From CBDFKQ01 sp965248855 (GTDB lineage Bacteria; Bacteroidota; Bacteroidia; Cytophagales; 172606-1): a stretch of DNA of 64,000 bases. A program made the translations under genes and the position numbers. Every line of letters starts with the position of its first letter. The stretch's first letter is position 1. The stretch lies in NCBI GenBank assembly GCA_965248855.1, contig CBDFKQ010000012.1, forward strand, positions 310,001 through 374,000, written 5' to 3'. Shown piece by piece: positions 9,292 to 20,100 of this stretch. The notes below the pieces were generated by a model. The model ran no database searches and was not told the DNA's origin. It worked only from the letters and a program-made list of their open reading frames with translations.

Positions 9292-10041
9292 TTATGTTAA
9301 CATTCCACCATCAACCTGCAATACTTGGCCTGTAATATAATTACTCATTTTAGAACCAAGAAAAACGGCACAATCTGCTACATCTTCAGGAGTCCCTCCT
9401 CTTTTTAAAGGAATTCCGTCTTTCCATTGTTCAATCACTTTTGCATCCAACTCATGAGTCATTTCGGTTTCTATAAAACCCGGGGCAATAGCGTTTGAAC
9501 GAATATTTCTTGAACCTAATTCAAGCGCTATGGATTTTGTAAAACCAATGATCCCGGCTTTCGATGCCGAATAATTTGCTTGTCCGGCATTACCTCGTAT
9601 GCCCACTACCGAAGTTAAATTTATAATAGAACCAAATTTTTGTTTCATAAATGGCCTGATTGCTGCCTTAGTTAAATTAAAAACTGATTTTAAATTAACT
9701 TTTAATACTTCATCCCAATTATCTTCGGACATTCTCATTAATAAACCATCTTTTGTTATACCGGCATTATTAACTAATATATCCAGTTTTCCGGCAAAAT
9801 CTTTTAAAACATCTTCAATTAATTGTTCTGCAGCTTTAAAATCTGAAGCATCGCTTTTATAACCTTTAGCAATTATACCCATTTCAGTAAGTTCTTTTTC
9901 CAGCGCTTGTCCCTTTTCAATACTTGATAAGTAAGTAAAGGCAATATTTGCACCTTCTTCTGCAAATCGTTTGGCAATTGCTTTTCCTATTCCTTTAGAA
10001 GCACCGGTTATAAGTGCCGTTTTACCTTCGAGTAATTTCAT
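9292..10041 (-). CDS. fabG: 3-oxoacyl-[acyl-carrier-protein] reductase FabG
   Basis: NADPH-dependent short-chain dehydrogenase of the elongation cycle of type II fatty acid synthesis, cytoplasmic. The 249 residues carry the Rossmann motif TGASKGIG (about 12-19), NNAG, the active-site Ser/Tyr/Lys with YSASKAG, and the C-terminal GQVLQVDGGM typical of FabG. Full length. It heads the minus-strand run that continues with small membrane proteins; no other fatty-acid gene is adjacent. Confidence 0.95.
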   Translation of the reverse strand: MKLLEGKTALITGASKGIGKAIAKRFAEEGANIAFTYLSSIEKGQALEKELTEMGIIAKGYKSDASDFKAAEQLIEDVLKDFAGKLDILVNNAGITKDGLLMRMSEDNWDEVLKVNLKSVFNLTKAAIRPFMKQKFGSIINLTSVVGIRGNAGQANYSASKAGIIGFTKSIALELGSRNIRSNAIAPGFIETEMTHELDAKVIEQWKDGIPLKRGGTPEDVADCAVFLGSKMSNYITGQVLQVDGGMLT

Positions 10042-10211
10042 TATTAATTAAAGTGTTTGGTGAATGATTAATTTTCAAAATTATAAAAAAAATATTTATA
10101 GAATTGAATTTAAAATTTAATAATCATTTCTATAAAATTTTAAATTGTTATATGGGTTAATTTCAAGGCATTATTTTTTTTATCTTCAATTATTTTATAA
10201 AATGAAGATAA

Positions 10212-10688
10212 ATGAAAACTATACTCACAATTATTGCGGCAGGGATAATAGGTACCATTGCCATGACTTTTTGCATGTATCTGGCAACTTTTATTCTTAA
10301 AAAGACAATGAAGGTTGTAAAAATATTAGGTACAATGTTAACTTTTGAGACTACCGAGGAAGGAAAACTTACAGAAAAGCCTTTTTCAATTTTTATTGGA
10401 ATAATTACCCATTACCTGGTAGGGATATTTTTTGTAATAATTTATTACTTCTTGTGGAAAAATGGGATTGGAAAACCCGATTTTATATATGGAGCAATTT
10501 TTGGTTTTCTGAGCGGTGTATTCGGAATTATAGTTTGGAGAATTTTCTTTGCTATTCACCCAAACCCTCCTAAAAATATTAATTTGAAAGACTATTTTAT
10601 AAACTTAGTTATAGCACATATTATATTTGGTATTGTAGCTTCTATTTCATTTATATTTATTTACGAAAGGCTAAGGCTACATATTTAA
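10212..10688 (+). CDS. Four-helix membrane protein, function unknown
   Basis: 158 residues with about four hydrophobic helices (roughly 4-27, 58-80, 90-112 and 125-150). The N-terminus MKTILTIIAAGIIGTIAMTFCMY is membrane-embedded. Not recognised. It is transcribed alone on the plus strand and ends at a strong hairpin terminator shared with the convergent adhesin gene. Confidence 0.72.
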   Translation: MKTILTIIAAGIIGTIAMTFCMYLATFILKKTMKVVKILGTMLTFETTEEGKLTEKPFSIFIGIITHYLVGIFFVIIYYFLWKNGIGKPDFIYGAIFGFLSGVFGIIVWRIFFAIHPNPPKNINLKDYFINLVIAHIIFGIVASISFIFIYERLRLHI

Positions 10689-10693
10689 AAAAT

Positions 10694-10734
10694 AAAAGCG
10701 AATAGCTTCAAATATTTTGAAGCTATTCGCTTTT
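10694..10734. terminator. Bidirectional hairpin terminator
   Basis: Perfect 19-bp inverted repeat (10694-10712 pairing with 10716-10734, loop TAT). A-rich at its left edge and T-rich at its right, so it can serve both the plus-strand membrane-protein gene and the convergent giant adhesin gene. Confidence 0.9.
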
Positions 10735-10740
10735 TAAAAG

Positions 10741-13700
10741 TTATTTGTTATCAGTTGGTCCTTTCCAAATTTGTACCCAACCTTCCCAATCACCTTGTCC
10801 TGGTATTTTAGCAAAATAATAATAAACTCCATCGGGATGCCCATCACCGGTCCAATCGTTTTGATAATTTTTACTTGAATACATTAATTTGCCCCATCTA
10901 TTATAAACATCAAGTGAAGTATTAGCAGGTGGTAAATAACTATCTTTAAATACCATAACAAATTTATCATTGACACCGTCATTATTAGGCGTAAAAACAT
11001 TAGGAATCATAAATTCACGCACTTTTACATCAAGGTTTTTATAGCTTTTTACACAACCGTTAGCATCTCTGATATAAATATTATATGTACCCGTTAAATG
11101 AGTTATTATAGTATCAATATGGGTTTTATTACCTTTTATTAGTTTCCAATTCGTACTATCCAAACTAATAGAAAATGGTTTATTTAAACCTCTAATATCC
11201 ATTATAGCAATACTTCCTGATGAATCAGTAGAAAGTGATGGGTTTATTATAATTTGGTTAGCATATAGTTTTGTATTTATTTTTACTTTTTTAATCCCAG
11301 TATTGCAACCAACATTATCAGTTATTTGTAAAGTATAATCACCGTCAGGTAAATCTAAAGTGATATAACTATTGGTAAAAATACTTGCTCCTTTATCAAC
11401 AAATGTTTTCCCTCCGTCTAAACTTATTTTATATGGTTTTATCCCGCCGACAATGTTTGTAAAATAAACTCTGTTACATTCAACAATTTTAGATTCAAAT
11501 CTTAATGAATCAGGCCCTGGAATGATAAATGGTTTTCTTTTTAAACAAGGATCATTTTGACCTTCCCTTACATACATTATATAAGGCCCGGGTTTAAGAT
11601 TTAAAAACACAGGTGATGTAGTATACTTAACACTATCCAAACTATAAAAATAATTTGGGGAACTTGGTATGACAACTGCATTTGCAGAACCGGTTGAGCT
11701 TCCACAATTTGCACCTGTTACATCAACTGTTATAGGTAAATTACCGGAAGTTATATTAATACTTAAAGGACTTGTTGAACAACCGTTTCCATAATTAATT
11801 ACTAATTGATAATTATTCGCTGAAAGATTCGTAAAAGAAATACTATCATTTGGCACAAAACCAAATGTGTTACCTCCATCTATACTTACCTGATATGGTT
11901 TAATTCCTCCTTTTAATTGAGAAACAATTATCTTTCCAAGGCTACCGCCTTTGCAACCTATATTTACAGAGTCTACTTTGTATGTAACGGGTGGTGTACC
12001 CAATACATTAAAACTTTGTATACTTGGGCAAGCCCCTCCCCCATTATCTCTTACATACATTTTATATGCACCGGCTGATAATGAATTAAACGTTGAATTA
12101 CTTTGATAAGTAACACCATCAATACTATAAAAATAGGGTGCTGTTCCACCGGTTGTATTTGTTGCCTGAACTTTACCTGTTTTAGTACCACAATTAGCAG
12201 GTGATAAATTAGAAATTGTAAAATTAATACCTGCGGGATCAATTAAAGTATATTTGAAAGGATAAATACAACCGGAATTGTCTTTAATTGAAACAGTATA
12301 ATTACCTCCTTGTAAATTGATAAAATTACCGGAGCTTTGATAAGTTATTCCATCAATACTATACTGATAGGGTGTACTGCCACCACTAACATTTGTTAAA
12401 TTAATTTGACCATCGCTTGATCCTTTGCAAGTTGGAGAAACGATTGTAGGGTTAGAAACAGAAACTGCATTTGGTGAGGCAATAGTTTTAGGATAAACTG
12501 TTATACAACCATTTACATCCTTTATATAAACCTTATAATTGCCATTATCTAAATTTGTAAAAGAAGGTGCATTCTGATAATTAATTAAACTATCAAGGCT
12601 GTATTGGTATGGTGAAATACCATTTGCGACATTATTAATATCAATTTTCCCATCTTTTGATATACATGAAGTTGGATTTGTACTTACAACTGTTGCACTA
12701 ATTGCAGCAGGTTGTTTTATTGTAATACCATATGTGATTATACATGGATTTGGTATTCCTTTATCTCTAATTGTTATGACATAAGCACCGCCGGCCAAAT
12801 TAGAAAATAATGAACTTATTTGATAATTTACACCATCAATTGAATATTCAAAAGTACCACTGCCGCCACTTACATTTGTAATCTGTATACTTCCATCTTT
12901 TGATCCATTACATGAGGCATCAACTACTTTCGCAATTCCTGTAAGACCACCTGGCGAAGTTAATGTTGTTTTTAAAGTATCTGTACAACCATTTTTATCA
13001 CTAATAACTATTATAAAATTACCGGATCCTAAATTTGAAAAAGTACTGTCGCTTTGAGGAGCATTTCCATTTAAGCTAAATAAATATGGAAGAACACCAC
13101 CTGAAGATACATTTACTTTAATTGAACCATCTTTACTATTACATGTAGTTGGAGAAACTGTATTTGTTTTTGAAGAAATACCAACCGGTTGAGAAATAGT
13201 GACAGGAAATGAAGAAACGCAAGTTCCCGATTGATCTTTTACATAAACCGTATATAATCCTGCATTTAAATTCGTAAAAGTTGTGTTTCCAAAGAAATTA
13301 CTGCCATCAAGTGAATAAACGTATGTTCCGGAACCACCACTTACATTACTTATGTTTAAACTTCCATCATTACCTCCAAAACAACTTACCGGTGAAAGTT
13401 GTGATACTGTAGCTAATATTCCGGTTGATCCGATAATTTTTATTGAAGTACCTAATTGACAATTATTCGCATCTTTAATAGTAGCGGGATAAGTACCCGG
13501 ATTTAAATTTAAAAATAAACTATCAGTAAAAAAGTTTGTTCCATCTACACTAAATGTATAGGGAGCAGTTCCACCATATACATTTGTAAATTTAATCGTG
13601 CCCTTATCATTACACGTTTTCGGTTGATTTACAATTATTATAGCACTTACATTAAATTTAGCTGTTACTGACACTGGGAATTTGACCACACAAGGTATAT

Positions 13701-16700
13701 TATTTTTATCTCTTACTCCAATTGTATCATTACCAACACCTAATCCTGTAAAATTTGAAGTTGCCTGATAAGAACCACCATTTAAGTTATATTCGTAAAC
13801 TCCACTACCGCCGGCAACATTTATTAAAAATGCTTGTCCATTAGTATTCCCATTGCATAAAACCGGAACATTTGCTGCTGTAGCAGTTATGTTACATAAT
13901 GATGAACATGGTGTTGTTACTATTACAGTTTGTGTATAATTACAATCATTAGCCGCAATAACATTAATAATATAAGTACCGGGGGTCAAGCCTGTAAAGG
14001 TATTATTATTAATACCGGCAGGATTAGGATTTCCATTAATTTGATATTGGTATGGACCAACAGGGCCGGTTTCTCCACTAACAACTATTTTTCCATCTTT
14101 TGATGCACAAGTTGTTTCTCCTGATGGAGTTATAGTTGCAGTTAATGAAGGTGAAGAATTTATTGTAACTGTTCCTAAAATACTCTTACAAAGATTTGTA
14201 TCCTGTACAGTAATATTATAATTATTGGCAGCTAACCCGGCAAAACTACCCGTTCCTTTTGTAAACGGACTGCCATTAACAGAGAACTGATATGGACTTA
14301 CACCACCGGAAACACTTACATTTATACTGCCGGAAGAACTTCCACTACATCCACTTGGTGATGAATTTACAAGAGTTATTACTAATGCAGAAGGAGAAGA
14401 TATTGTAGCATTTAGAGTTATCGTACAACCGGGATTGCTTTTATCCCTAACAGTAATAATATAGCCATTAGGAGCTAATCCTGTAAAAATTGCCGGTGAT
14501 TGAAAGGTTACTCCATCTATACTATAATCATAAGTTCCACTACCTCCAATTTGATTAATAATATTTATTGATCCGTCATTTGCTCCATTGCAAGAAACAT
14601 TGTTTGTCTTTAGCGAAGCATTTATAGCATTTGGGGCAGTTAATACTTGAGTTTTAGTAATTTGACAAGTTGTATTACTTGCATCTCTAATATAAATTGT
14701 ATACGATCCAGAAGATAGATTCACAAAGCTGGGACCTGCTTGATATAAAGCCCCTGTTAAACTGAATTCATAATTTCCACTTCCTCCGGATAATCCACTT
14801 ATAGTAATACTTCCATTTCCTGAGGTGCAATCAGTAGGGTTGCTTGCAGCAATGTTTGCTTGTAATGTTGCCGGCTGATTGATGGTAATATTTAAAGTGG
14901 TTATACAAGAACCATTATCTTTTATGGTAATTAAATAATTACCATTATTTAATCCCAAAAATGTATTTGATGCTTGAAATGTAACACCATCTTTACTGTA
15001 TTGATATCCTGTTCCGCTTCCTCCACTTACACCGGATACAGTGATTTGACCATCATTACCTGCATTACAACTAACATCTTGCTTCGTAAACGAGGCTATA
15101 ATTCCTCCCGGACTTGTAAGTGTAGCAGTTTGCGTTATTTGACAGCTTGCGGTTACATCTTTAATATATATTGTATAACTGCCGTTGGTAAGACCAGAAA
15201 ATAAATTTCCCAATTGATAAGTTATTCCATCCAAACTAAATTGATAGTTTCCGCTTCCACCGCTTACGCTTGATATGGTAATAGTTCCGTCTGTAGAATT
15301 ACATGTTGAAGGATTAGTTGAATTTATTGTCGCTGAAATAATAGCAGGCGATGTTAAATTAATTGTTGGCAAAACAACCTTGCAGCCTCCATTGTCCATT
15401 ATAATAATATCATAATTACCACCGGGAAGGTTCGAAAAATTACCCGTACCGGCAGAAAATATGCTACCATTTACAGAATATTGAAATGGTGCAGTGCCAC
15501 CTGTTACATTAGTACTTATACTTCCGGTATTTCCTCCTCCACAACCCGGATCAACTTTGGTGGATGATACAGCCAGAATCGCAGGTTGATTAATTGTAAC
15601 ATTCAATGTATCAGGGCAATTATTTATATCTTGGGCAATAATTGTATGAATACCTGCTTTAAGATTATTAAATATATTGCCGGCCTGAAAAGCACTATTG
15701 TCTATTGAGAACTGATAACCGGGTGTACCACCTGAAGCTGCAATCGAAATACTTCCGGTACTATCTCCATTACATCCTATTATATCAGTTTTACTTGAAA
15801 CTGATAATATTACATGGCTGGGTTGAGAAATTTTTACTACAGGTAATGATGAGCTGCATCCTTTTGAATCGGTAACATCAATATTATAATTCCCTGCAGC
15901 CAAGTTTAAAAACGTATATGGGCTTGAAGCTGAAACAGGGCTTCCTCCGTTTATGATGTATTGATAAGGTGCTGTTCCGCCGTTTGTAGTTACAGTAATA
16001 CTTCCATTTGTATTACCAAAGCAACCCGTTACATCTACACTTGATGATAGTTGGATATTTAAAACAGCGGGTTCACTTATTGCAACAGTTGGTAGGGTAG
16101 CTGAGCAATTGTTGGTATCTTTAACTATAATATTATATGAGCCTGCTGAAAGATTTGAAAATACAAAAGGATTTACTCCTGAAATAAATATACCACCATT
16201 TATGGAGAATCTGAATGGTGATGTTCCTCCACTTGCATTAACGATTATCTTTCCATCATTTTTACCATTACATGTTACATTTGATTGCGTTGAAGTTATA
16301 TTTATTATAGAAGGTTCTGTAATGGTTATTGTAGGAAGAATTGAAATGCAATTTTTACCATCTTCTACCTGAATGTCGTAGATTCCAGGTGAAAGATTTG
16401 AATATATAAATGGCCTCGGTCCAGAAACAAATAAACCTCCATTAATAGAATATTTATATGGAGAAGTACCACCACTTGCAAATACTGTTATTGATCCATC
16501 ATTTTTTCCATTACAGGTAACATTTGTAGAACTTGCATTTAAAACCAAAGGATTTGGTTGCCTGATAATTATTGTAGGTAATATTATCGAACATAAATTT
16601 GTGTCTCTAACAATAATATTATAGAAACCCGCTGTAAGATTGGAAATAGTAACAGGATTTATAAACGGTATATATGAACTTCCATTTATGGAATATTGAT

Positions 16701-17166
16701 AATTAGGCGTACCCCCTGTAATTTTGAGAGTTATAGTACCATCGCTTTTTCCATTGCATGTTGCATTAGTACTTGATCCTGAAAACTTAATAGCAGCCGG
16801 TTCAGTAATAGTAACAGGAGTTATGGCAATTGCACAACCTTTAGAATCAGTAATGACCACCCTGTAATTGCCGGCACCTATTCCCGTTATATTTAAAGGA
16901 CTGACCGCAGCTCCCGAAGCAACTCCGTTTAATGTATATGTATAAGAAGCGGTGCCGCCACTGAAAGTAACCGTAAAACTTCCGTCTTTCTTTCCGTTGC
17001 AACTCGCATTGTTTATCCCCGAAGAACTTGCAGTTAATGCTGCAGGTTCTGTAATTGTAACAGAAGGAACAGTAACTGTACAATTGTTGGCATCTGTTAA
17101 TATTACACTGTAACTGCCGGCACCTATTCCCGTTATATTTAATGGACACCGCGGCTCCCGAAGCAA
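10741..17166 (-). CDS. Giant SprB-repeat adhesin, C-terminal part (split by a frameshift)
   Basis: Second reading frame of a giant surface adhesin. It consists of degenerate SprB-type repeats of about 80 residues, each with a CNGKxDG motif, a GG(T/S)xPYxYS(I/L)NG core, an (L)xAGxYxIxVxDxxxC motif and an ITxP linker. It ends in a T9SS type B sorting domain (IPNVFTPNNDGVNDKF, then VYNRWGKLMY, then WDG-type residues and GVYYYFAKI). SprB proteins are exported by the T9SS and move on the cell surface in gliding Flavobacteria. This frame joins the upstream frame (16847-20866) at about 17147, where two bases (TG) are missing relative to the repeat consensus. Restoring them gives a single frame of 3,376 codons over 10741-20866. 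The first ten residues at the ATG near 17166 are not a natural N-terminus. Confidence 0.85.
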   Translation of the reverse strand: MLREPRCPLNITGIGAGSYSVILTDANNCTVTVPSVTITEPAALTASSSGINNASCNGKKDGSFTVTFSGGTASYTYTLNGVASGAAVSPLNITGIGAGNYRVVITDSKGCAIAITPVTITEPAAIKFSGSSTNATCNGKSDGTITLKITGGTPNYQYSINGSSYIPFINPVTISNLTAGFYNIIVRDTNLCSIILPTIIIRQPNPLVLNASSTNVTCNGKNDGSITVFASGGTSPYKYSINGGLFVSGPRPFIYSNLSPGIYDIQVEDGKNCISILPTITITEPSIINITSTQSNVTCNGKNDGKIIVNASGGTSPFRFSINGGIFISGVNPFVFSNLSAGSYNIIVKDTNNCSATLPTVAISEPAVLNIQLSSSVDVTGCFGNTNGSITVTTNGGTAPYQYIINGGSPVSASSPYTFLNLAAGNYNIDVTDSKGCSSSLPVVKISQPSHVILSVSSKTDIIGCNGDSTGSISIAASGGTPGYQFSIDNSAFQAGNIFNNLKAGIHTIIAQDINNCPDTLNVTINQPAILAVSSTKVDPGCGGGNTGSISTNVTGGTAPFQYSVNGSIFSAGTGNFSNLPGGNYDIIIMDNGGCKVVLPTINLTSPAIISATINSTNPSTCNSTDGTITISSVSGGSGNYQFSLDGITYQLGNLFSGLTNGSYTIYIKDVTASCQITQTATLTSPGGIIASFTKQDVSCNAGNDGQITVSGVSGGSGTGYQYSKDGVTFQASNTFLGLNNGNYLITIKDNGSCITTLNITINQPATLQANIAASNPTDCTSGNGSITISGLSGGSGNYEFSLTGALYQAGPSFVNLSSGSYTIYIRDASNTTCQITKTQVLTAPNAINASLKTNNVSCNGANDGSINIINQIGGSGTYDYSIDGVTFQSPAIFTGLAPNGYIITVRDKSNPGCTITLNATISSPSALVITLVNSSPSGCSGSSSGSINVSVSGGVSPYQFSVNGSPFTKGTGSFAGLAANNYNITVQDTNLCKSILGTVTINSSPSLTATITPSGETTCASKDGKIVVSGETGPVGPYQYQINGNPNPAGINNNTFTGLTPGTYIINVIAANDCNYTQTVIVTTPCSSLCNITATAANVPVLCNGNTNGQAFLINVAGGSGVYEYNLNGGSYQATSNFTGLGVGNDTIGVRDKNNIPCVVKFPVSVTAKFNVSAIIIVNQPKTCNDKGTIKFTNVYGGTAPYTFSVDGTNFFTDSLFLNLNPGTYPATIKDANNCQLGTSIKIIGSTGILATVSQLSPVSCFGGNDGSLNISNVSGGSGTYVYSLDGSNFFGNTTFTNLNAGLYTVYVKDQSGTCVSSFPVTISQPVGISSKTNTVSPTTCNSKDGSIKVNVSSGGVLPYLFSLNGNAPQSDSTFSNLGSGNFIIVISDKNGCTDTLKTTLTSPGGLTGIAKVVDASCNGSKDGSIQITNVSGGSGTFEYSIDGVNYQISSLFSNLAGGAYVITIRDKGIPNPCIITYGITIKQPAAISATVVSTNPTSCISKDGKIDINNVANGISPYQYSLDSLINYQNAPSFTNLDNGNYKVYIKDVNGCITVYPKTIASPNAVSVSNPTIVSPTCKGSSDGQINLTNVSGGSTPYQYSIDGITYQSSGNFINLQGGNYTVSIKDNSGCIYPFKYTLIDPAGINFTISNLSPANCGTKTGKVQATNTTGGTAPYFYSIDGVTYQSNSTFNSLSAGAYKMYVRDNGGGACPSIQSFNVLGTPPVTYKVDSVNIGCKGGSLGKIIVSQLKGGIKPYQVSIDGGNTFGFVPNDSISFTNLSANNYQLVINYGNGCSTSPLSINITSGNLPITVDVTGANCGSSTGSANAVVIPSSPNYFYSLDSVKYTTSPVFLNLKPGPYIMYVREGQNDPCLKRKPFIIPGPDSLRFESKIVECNRVYFTNIVGGIKPYKISLDGGKTFVDKGASIFTNSYITLDLPDGDYTLQITDNVGCNTGIKKVKINTKLYANQIIINPSLSTDSSGSIAIMDIRGLNKPFSISLDSTNWKLIKGNKTHIDTIITHLTGTYNIYIRDANGCVKSYKNLDVKVREFMIPNVFTPNNDGVNDKFVMVFKDSYLPPANTSLDVYNRWGKLMYSSKNYQNDWTGDGHPDGVYYYFAKIPGQGDWEGWVQIWKGPTDNK

Positions 17167-20100
17167 CTCCGTTTAATGTATATGTATAGGAAGCGGTGCC
17201 GCCACTGAAAGTAACCGTAAAACTTCCGTCTTTCTTTCCGTTGCAACTCGCATTGTTTATTCCCGAAGAACTTGCAGTTAATGCTGCAGGTTCTGTAATT
17301 GTAACAGAAGGAACAGTAACCGTACAATTGTTGGCATCTGTTAATATTACACTGTAACTGCCGGCACCTATTCCCGTTATATTTAATGGACTGACCGCGG
17401 CTCCCGAAGCAACTCCGTTTAATGTATATGTATAGGAAGCGGTGCCGCCACTGAAAGTAACCGTAAAACTTCCGTCTTTCTTTCCGTTGCAACTCGCATT
17501 GTTTATCCCCGAAGAACTTGAAGTTAATGCTGCAGGTTCTGTAATTGTAACAGAAGGAACAGTAACCGTACAATTGTTGGCATCTGTTAATATTACACTG
17601 TAACTGCCGGCACCTATTCCCGTTATATTTAAAGGACTGACCGCAGCTCCCGAAGCAACTCCGTTTAATGTATATGTATAAGAAGCGGTGCCGCCACTGA
17701 AAGTAACCGTAAAACTTCCGTCTTTCTTTCCGTTGCAACTCGCATTGTTTATCCCCGAAGAACTTGAAGTTAATGCTGCAGGTTCTGTAATTGTAACAGA
17801 AGGAACAGTAACCGTACAATTGTTGGCATCTGTTAATATTACACTGTAACTGCCGGCACCTATTCCCGTTATATTTAATGGACTGACCGCGGCTCCCGAA
17901 GCAACTCCGTTTAATGTATATGTATAGGAAGCGGTGCCGCCACTGAAAGTAACCGTAAAACTTCCGTCTTTCTTTCCGTTGCAACTCGCATTGTTTATCC
18001 CCGAAGAACTTGAAGTTAATGCTGCAGGTTCTGTAATTGTAACAGAAGGAACAGTAACCGTACAATTGTTGGCATCTGTTAATATTACACTGTAACTGCC
18101 GGCACCTATTCCCGTTATATTTAATGGACTGACCGCGGCTCCCGAAGCAACTCCGTTTAATGTATATGTATAGGAAGCGGTGCCGCCACTGAAAGTAACC
18201 GTAAAACTTCCGTCTTTCTTTCCGTTACAACTCGCATTGTTTATCCCCGAAGAACTTGCAGTTAATGCTGCAGGTTCTGTAATTGTAACAGAAGGAACAG
18301 TAACCGTACAATTGTTGGCATCTGTTAATATTACACTGTAACTGCCGGCACCTATTCCCGTTATATTTAATGGACTGACCGCGGCTCCCGAAGCAACTCC
18401 GTTTAATGTATATGTATAGGAAGCGGTGCCGCCACTGAAAGTAACCGTAAAACTTCCGTCTTTCTTTCCGTTGCAACTCGCATTGTTTATTCCCGAAGAA
18501 CTTGCAGTTAATGCTGCAGGTTCTGTAATTGTAACGGAAGGAACAGTAACCGTACAATTGTTGGCATCTGTTAATATTACACTGTAACTGCCGGCACCTA
18601 TTCCCGTTATATTTAATGGACTGACCGCGGCTCCCGAAGCAACTCCGTTTAATGTATATGTATAGGAAGCGGTGCCGCCACTGAAAGTAACCGTAAAACT
18701 TCCGTCTTTCTTTCCGTTACAACTCGCATTGTTTATCCCCGAAGAACTTGCAGTTAATGCTGCAGGTTCTGTAATTGTAACGGAAGGAACAGTAACCGTA
18801 CAATTGTTGGCATCTGTTAATATTACACTGTAACTGCCGGCACCTATTCCCGTTATATTTAATGGACTGACCGCGGCTCCCGAAGCAACTCCGTTTAATG
18901 TATATGTATAGGAAGCGGTGCCGCCACTGAAAGTAACCGTAAAACTTCCGTCTTTCTTTCCGTTGCAACTCGCATTGGTTATTCCCGAAGAACTTGCAGT
19001 TAATGCTGCAGGTTCTGTAATTGTAATTGGTCCTAGAGAAGCCGTACAATTTTTAGCGTCTTTCACAACTATTGTATAATTTCCGGCAGTTAAATTAGGA
19101 AAACTTAAAGTTGAAATAAATGACCCTCCATTTATTGAAAAAAGATAAGAAGAATTTCCTCCACCTGCCGAAACAGAAATACTTCCGTTCGCATTTCCGG
19201 CACAACCTGTCACATCTACTTTTGAAGAAAGTGAAATAGTTAAAACTAAGGGTTGATTAATTACAACCGTTGGAAGTATTGCAACACAATTATTTGCATC
19301 TTTTACTTTGATATCATAATTACCCGGAGATAGTCCGGAAAAAACGCCGCTTCCTGCCAGGTAAGAACCTCCATTTGTCGAATATAAATAGCCCGGCGTT
19401 CCACCACTTACAGAAGTAGTAATGACGCCATCATTATTTCCATTACATGTCACATCAGTATTGGTTGATGAAATAGTTAAAGGAAATGCAGGTTCACTTA
19501 TATTAACTGTTGGTAATGGTTTAATACAACCTTTACTATCTCTAACATTAACATTATATGTTCCTGCCGTTAGGTTGGTATAATTAAATGAATTTCCTAA
19601 AGGTAAATAAAACCCTCCATTTAATGAATATTCATATATGGGCGTTCCGCCGGTTACAGTTACTGTAAAGCTACCTGTACTATTACCTTTACAATCAACA
19701 TTTATTTGGGAAGTAAGAGACGGAACCAATAAAGGGGGTTGATTTATAACAATAGAAGGATTTAAAGTAAACAAACAATTATTTGCGTCTTTTACTTTTA
19801 TATTATATGTACCTGTAATTAAGTTATTAATTGTATTATTACCTGATACGCCGGGGTTAAATGTTGCTCCATTATCAATAGAAAATGTATATCCCGGTGT
19901 TCCCCCTGAAATATTTACTACAATTTGGCCTGTATTATCGCCAAAACAACCGGGCACATCTGTCTTTGAGACAAATGTAGTAACTAAAACAGGTGGATCG
20001 ATTAGGGTTACGGTTAATGAAGCAGGTGATGAATTCGTACAATTGTTATTATCCTTAACTTTTATGGTATATGTACCTGCAGGTAAGTTTATAAAAACAT

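Noticed and set aside
17139..19049. Several long open frames overlapping the repeat array on the same strand (at 17139-18065, 18225-18557 and 18717-19049)
   Set aside because: They repeat one Cys/Arg/Tyr-rich translation because the 246-bp unit happens to lack stops in that frame (246 is divisible by 3). They are off-frame readings of the adhesin.
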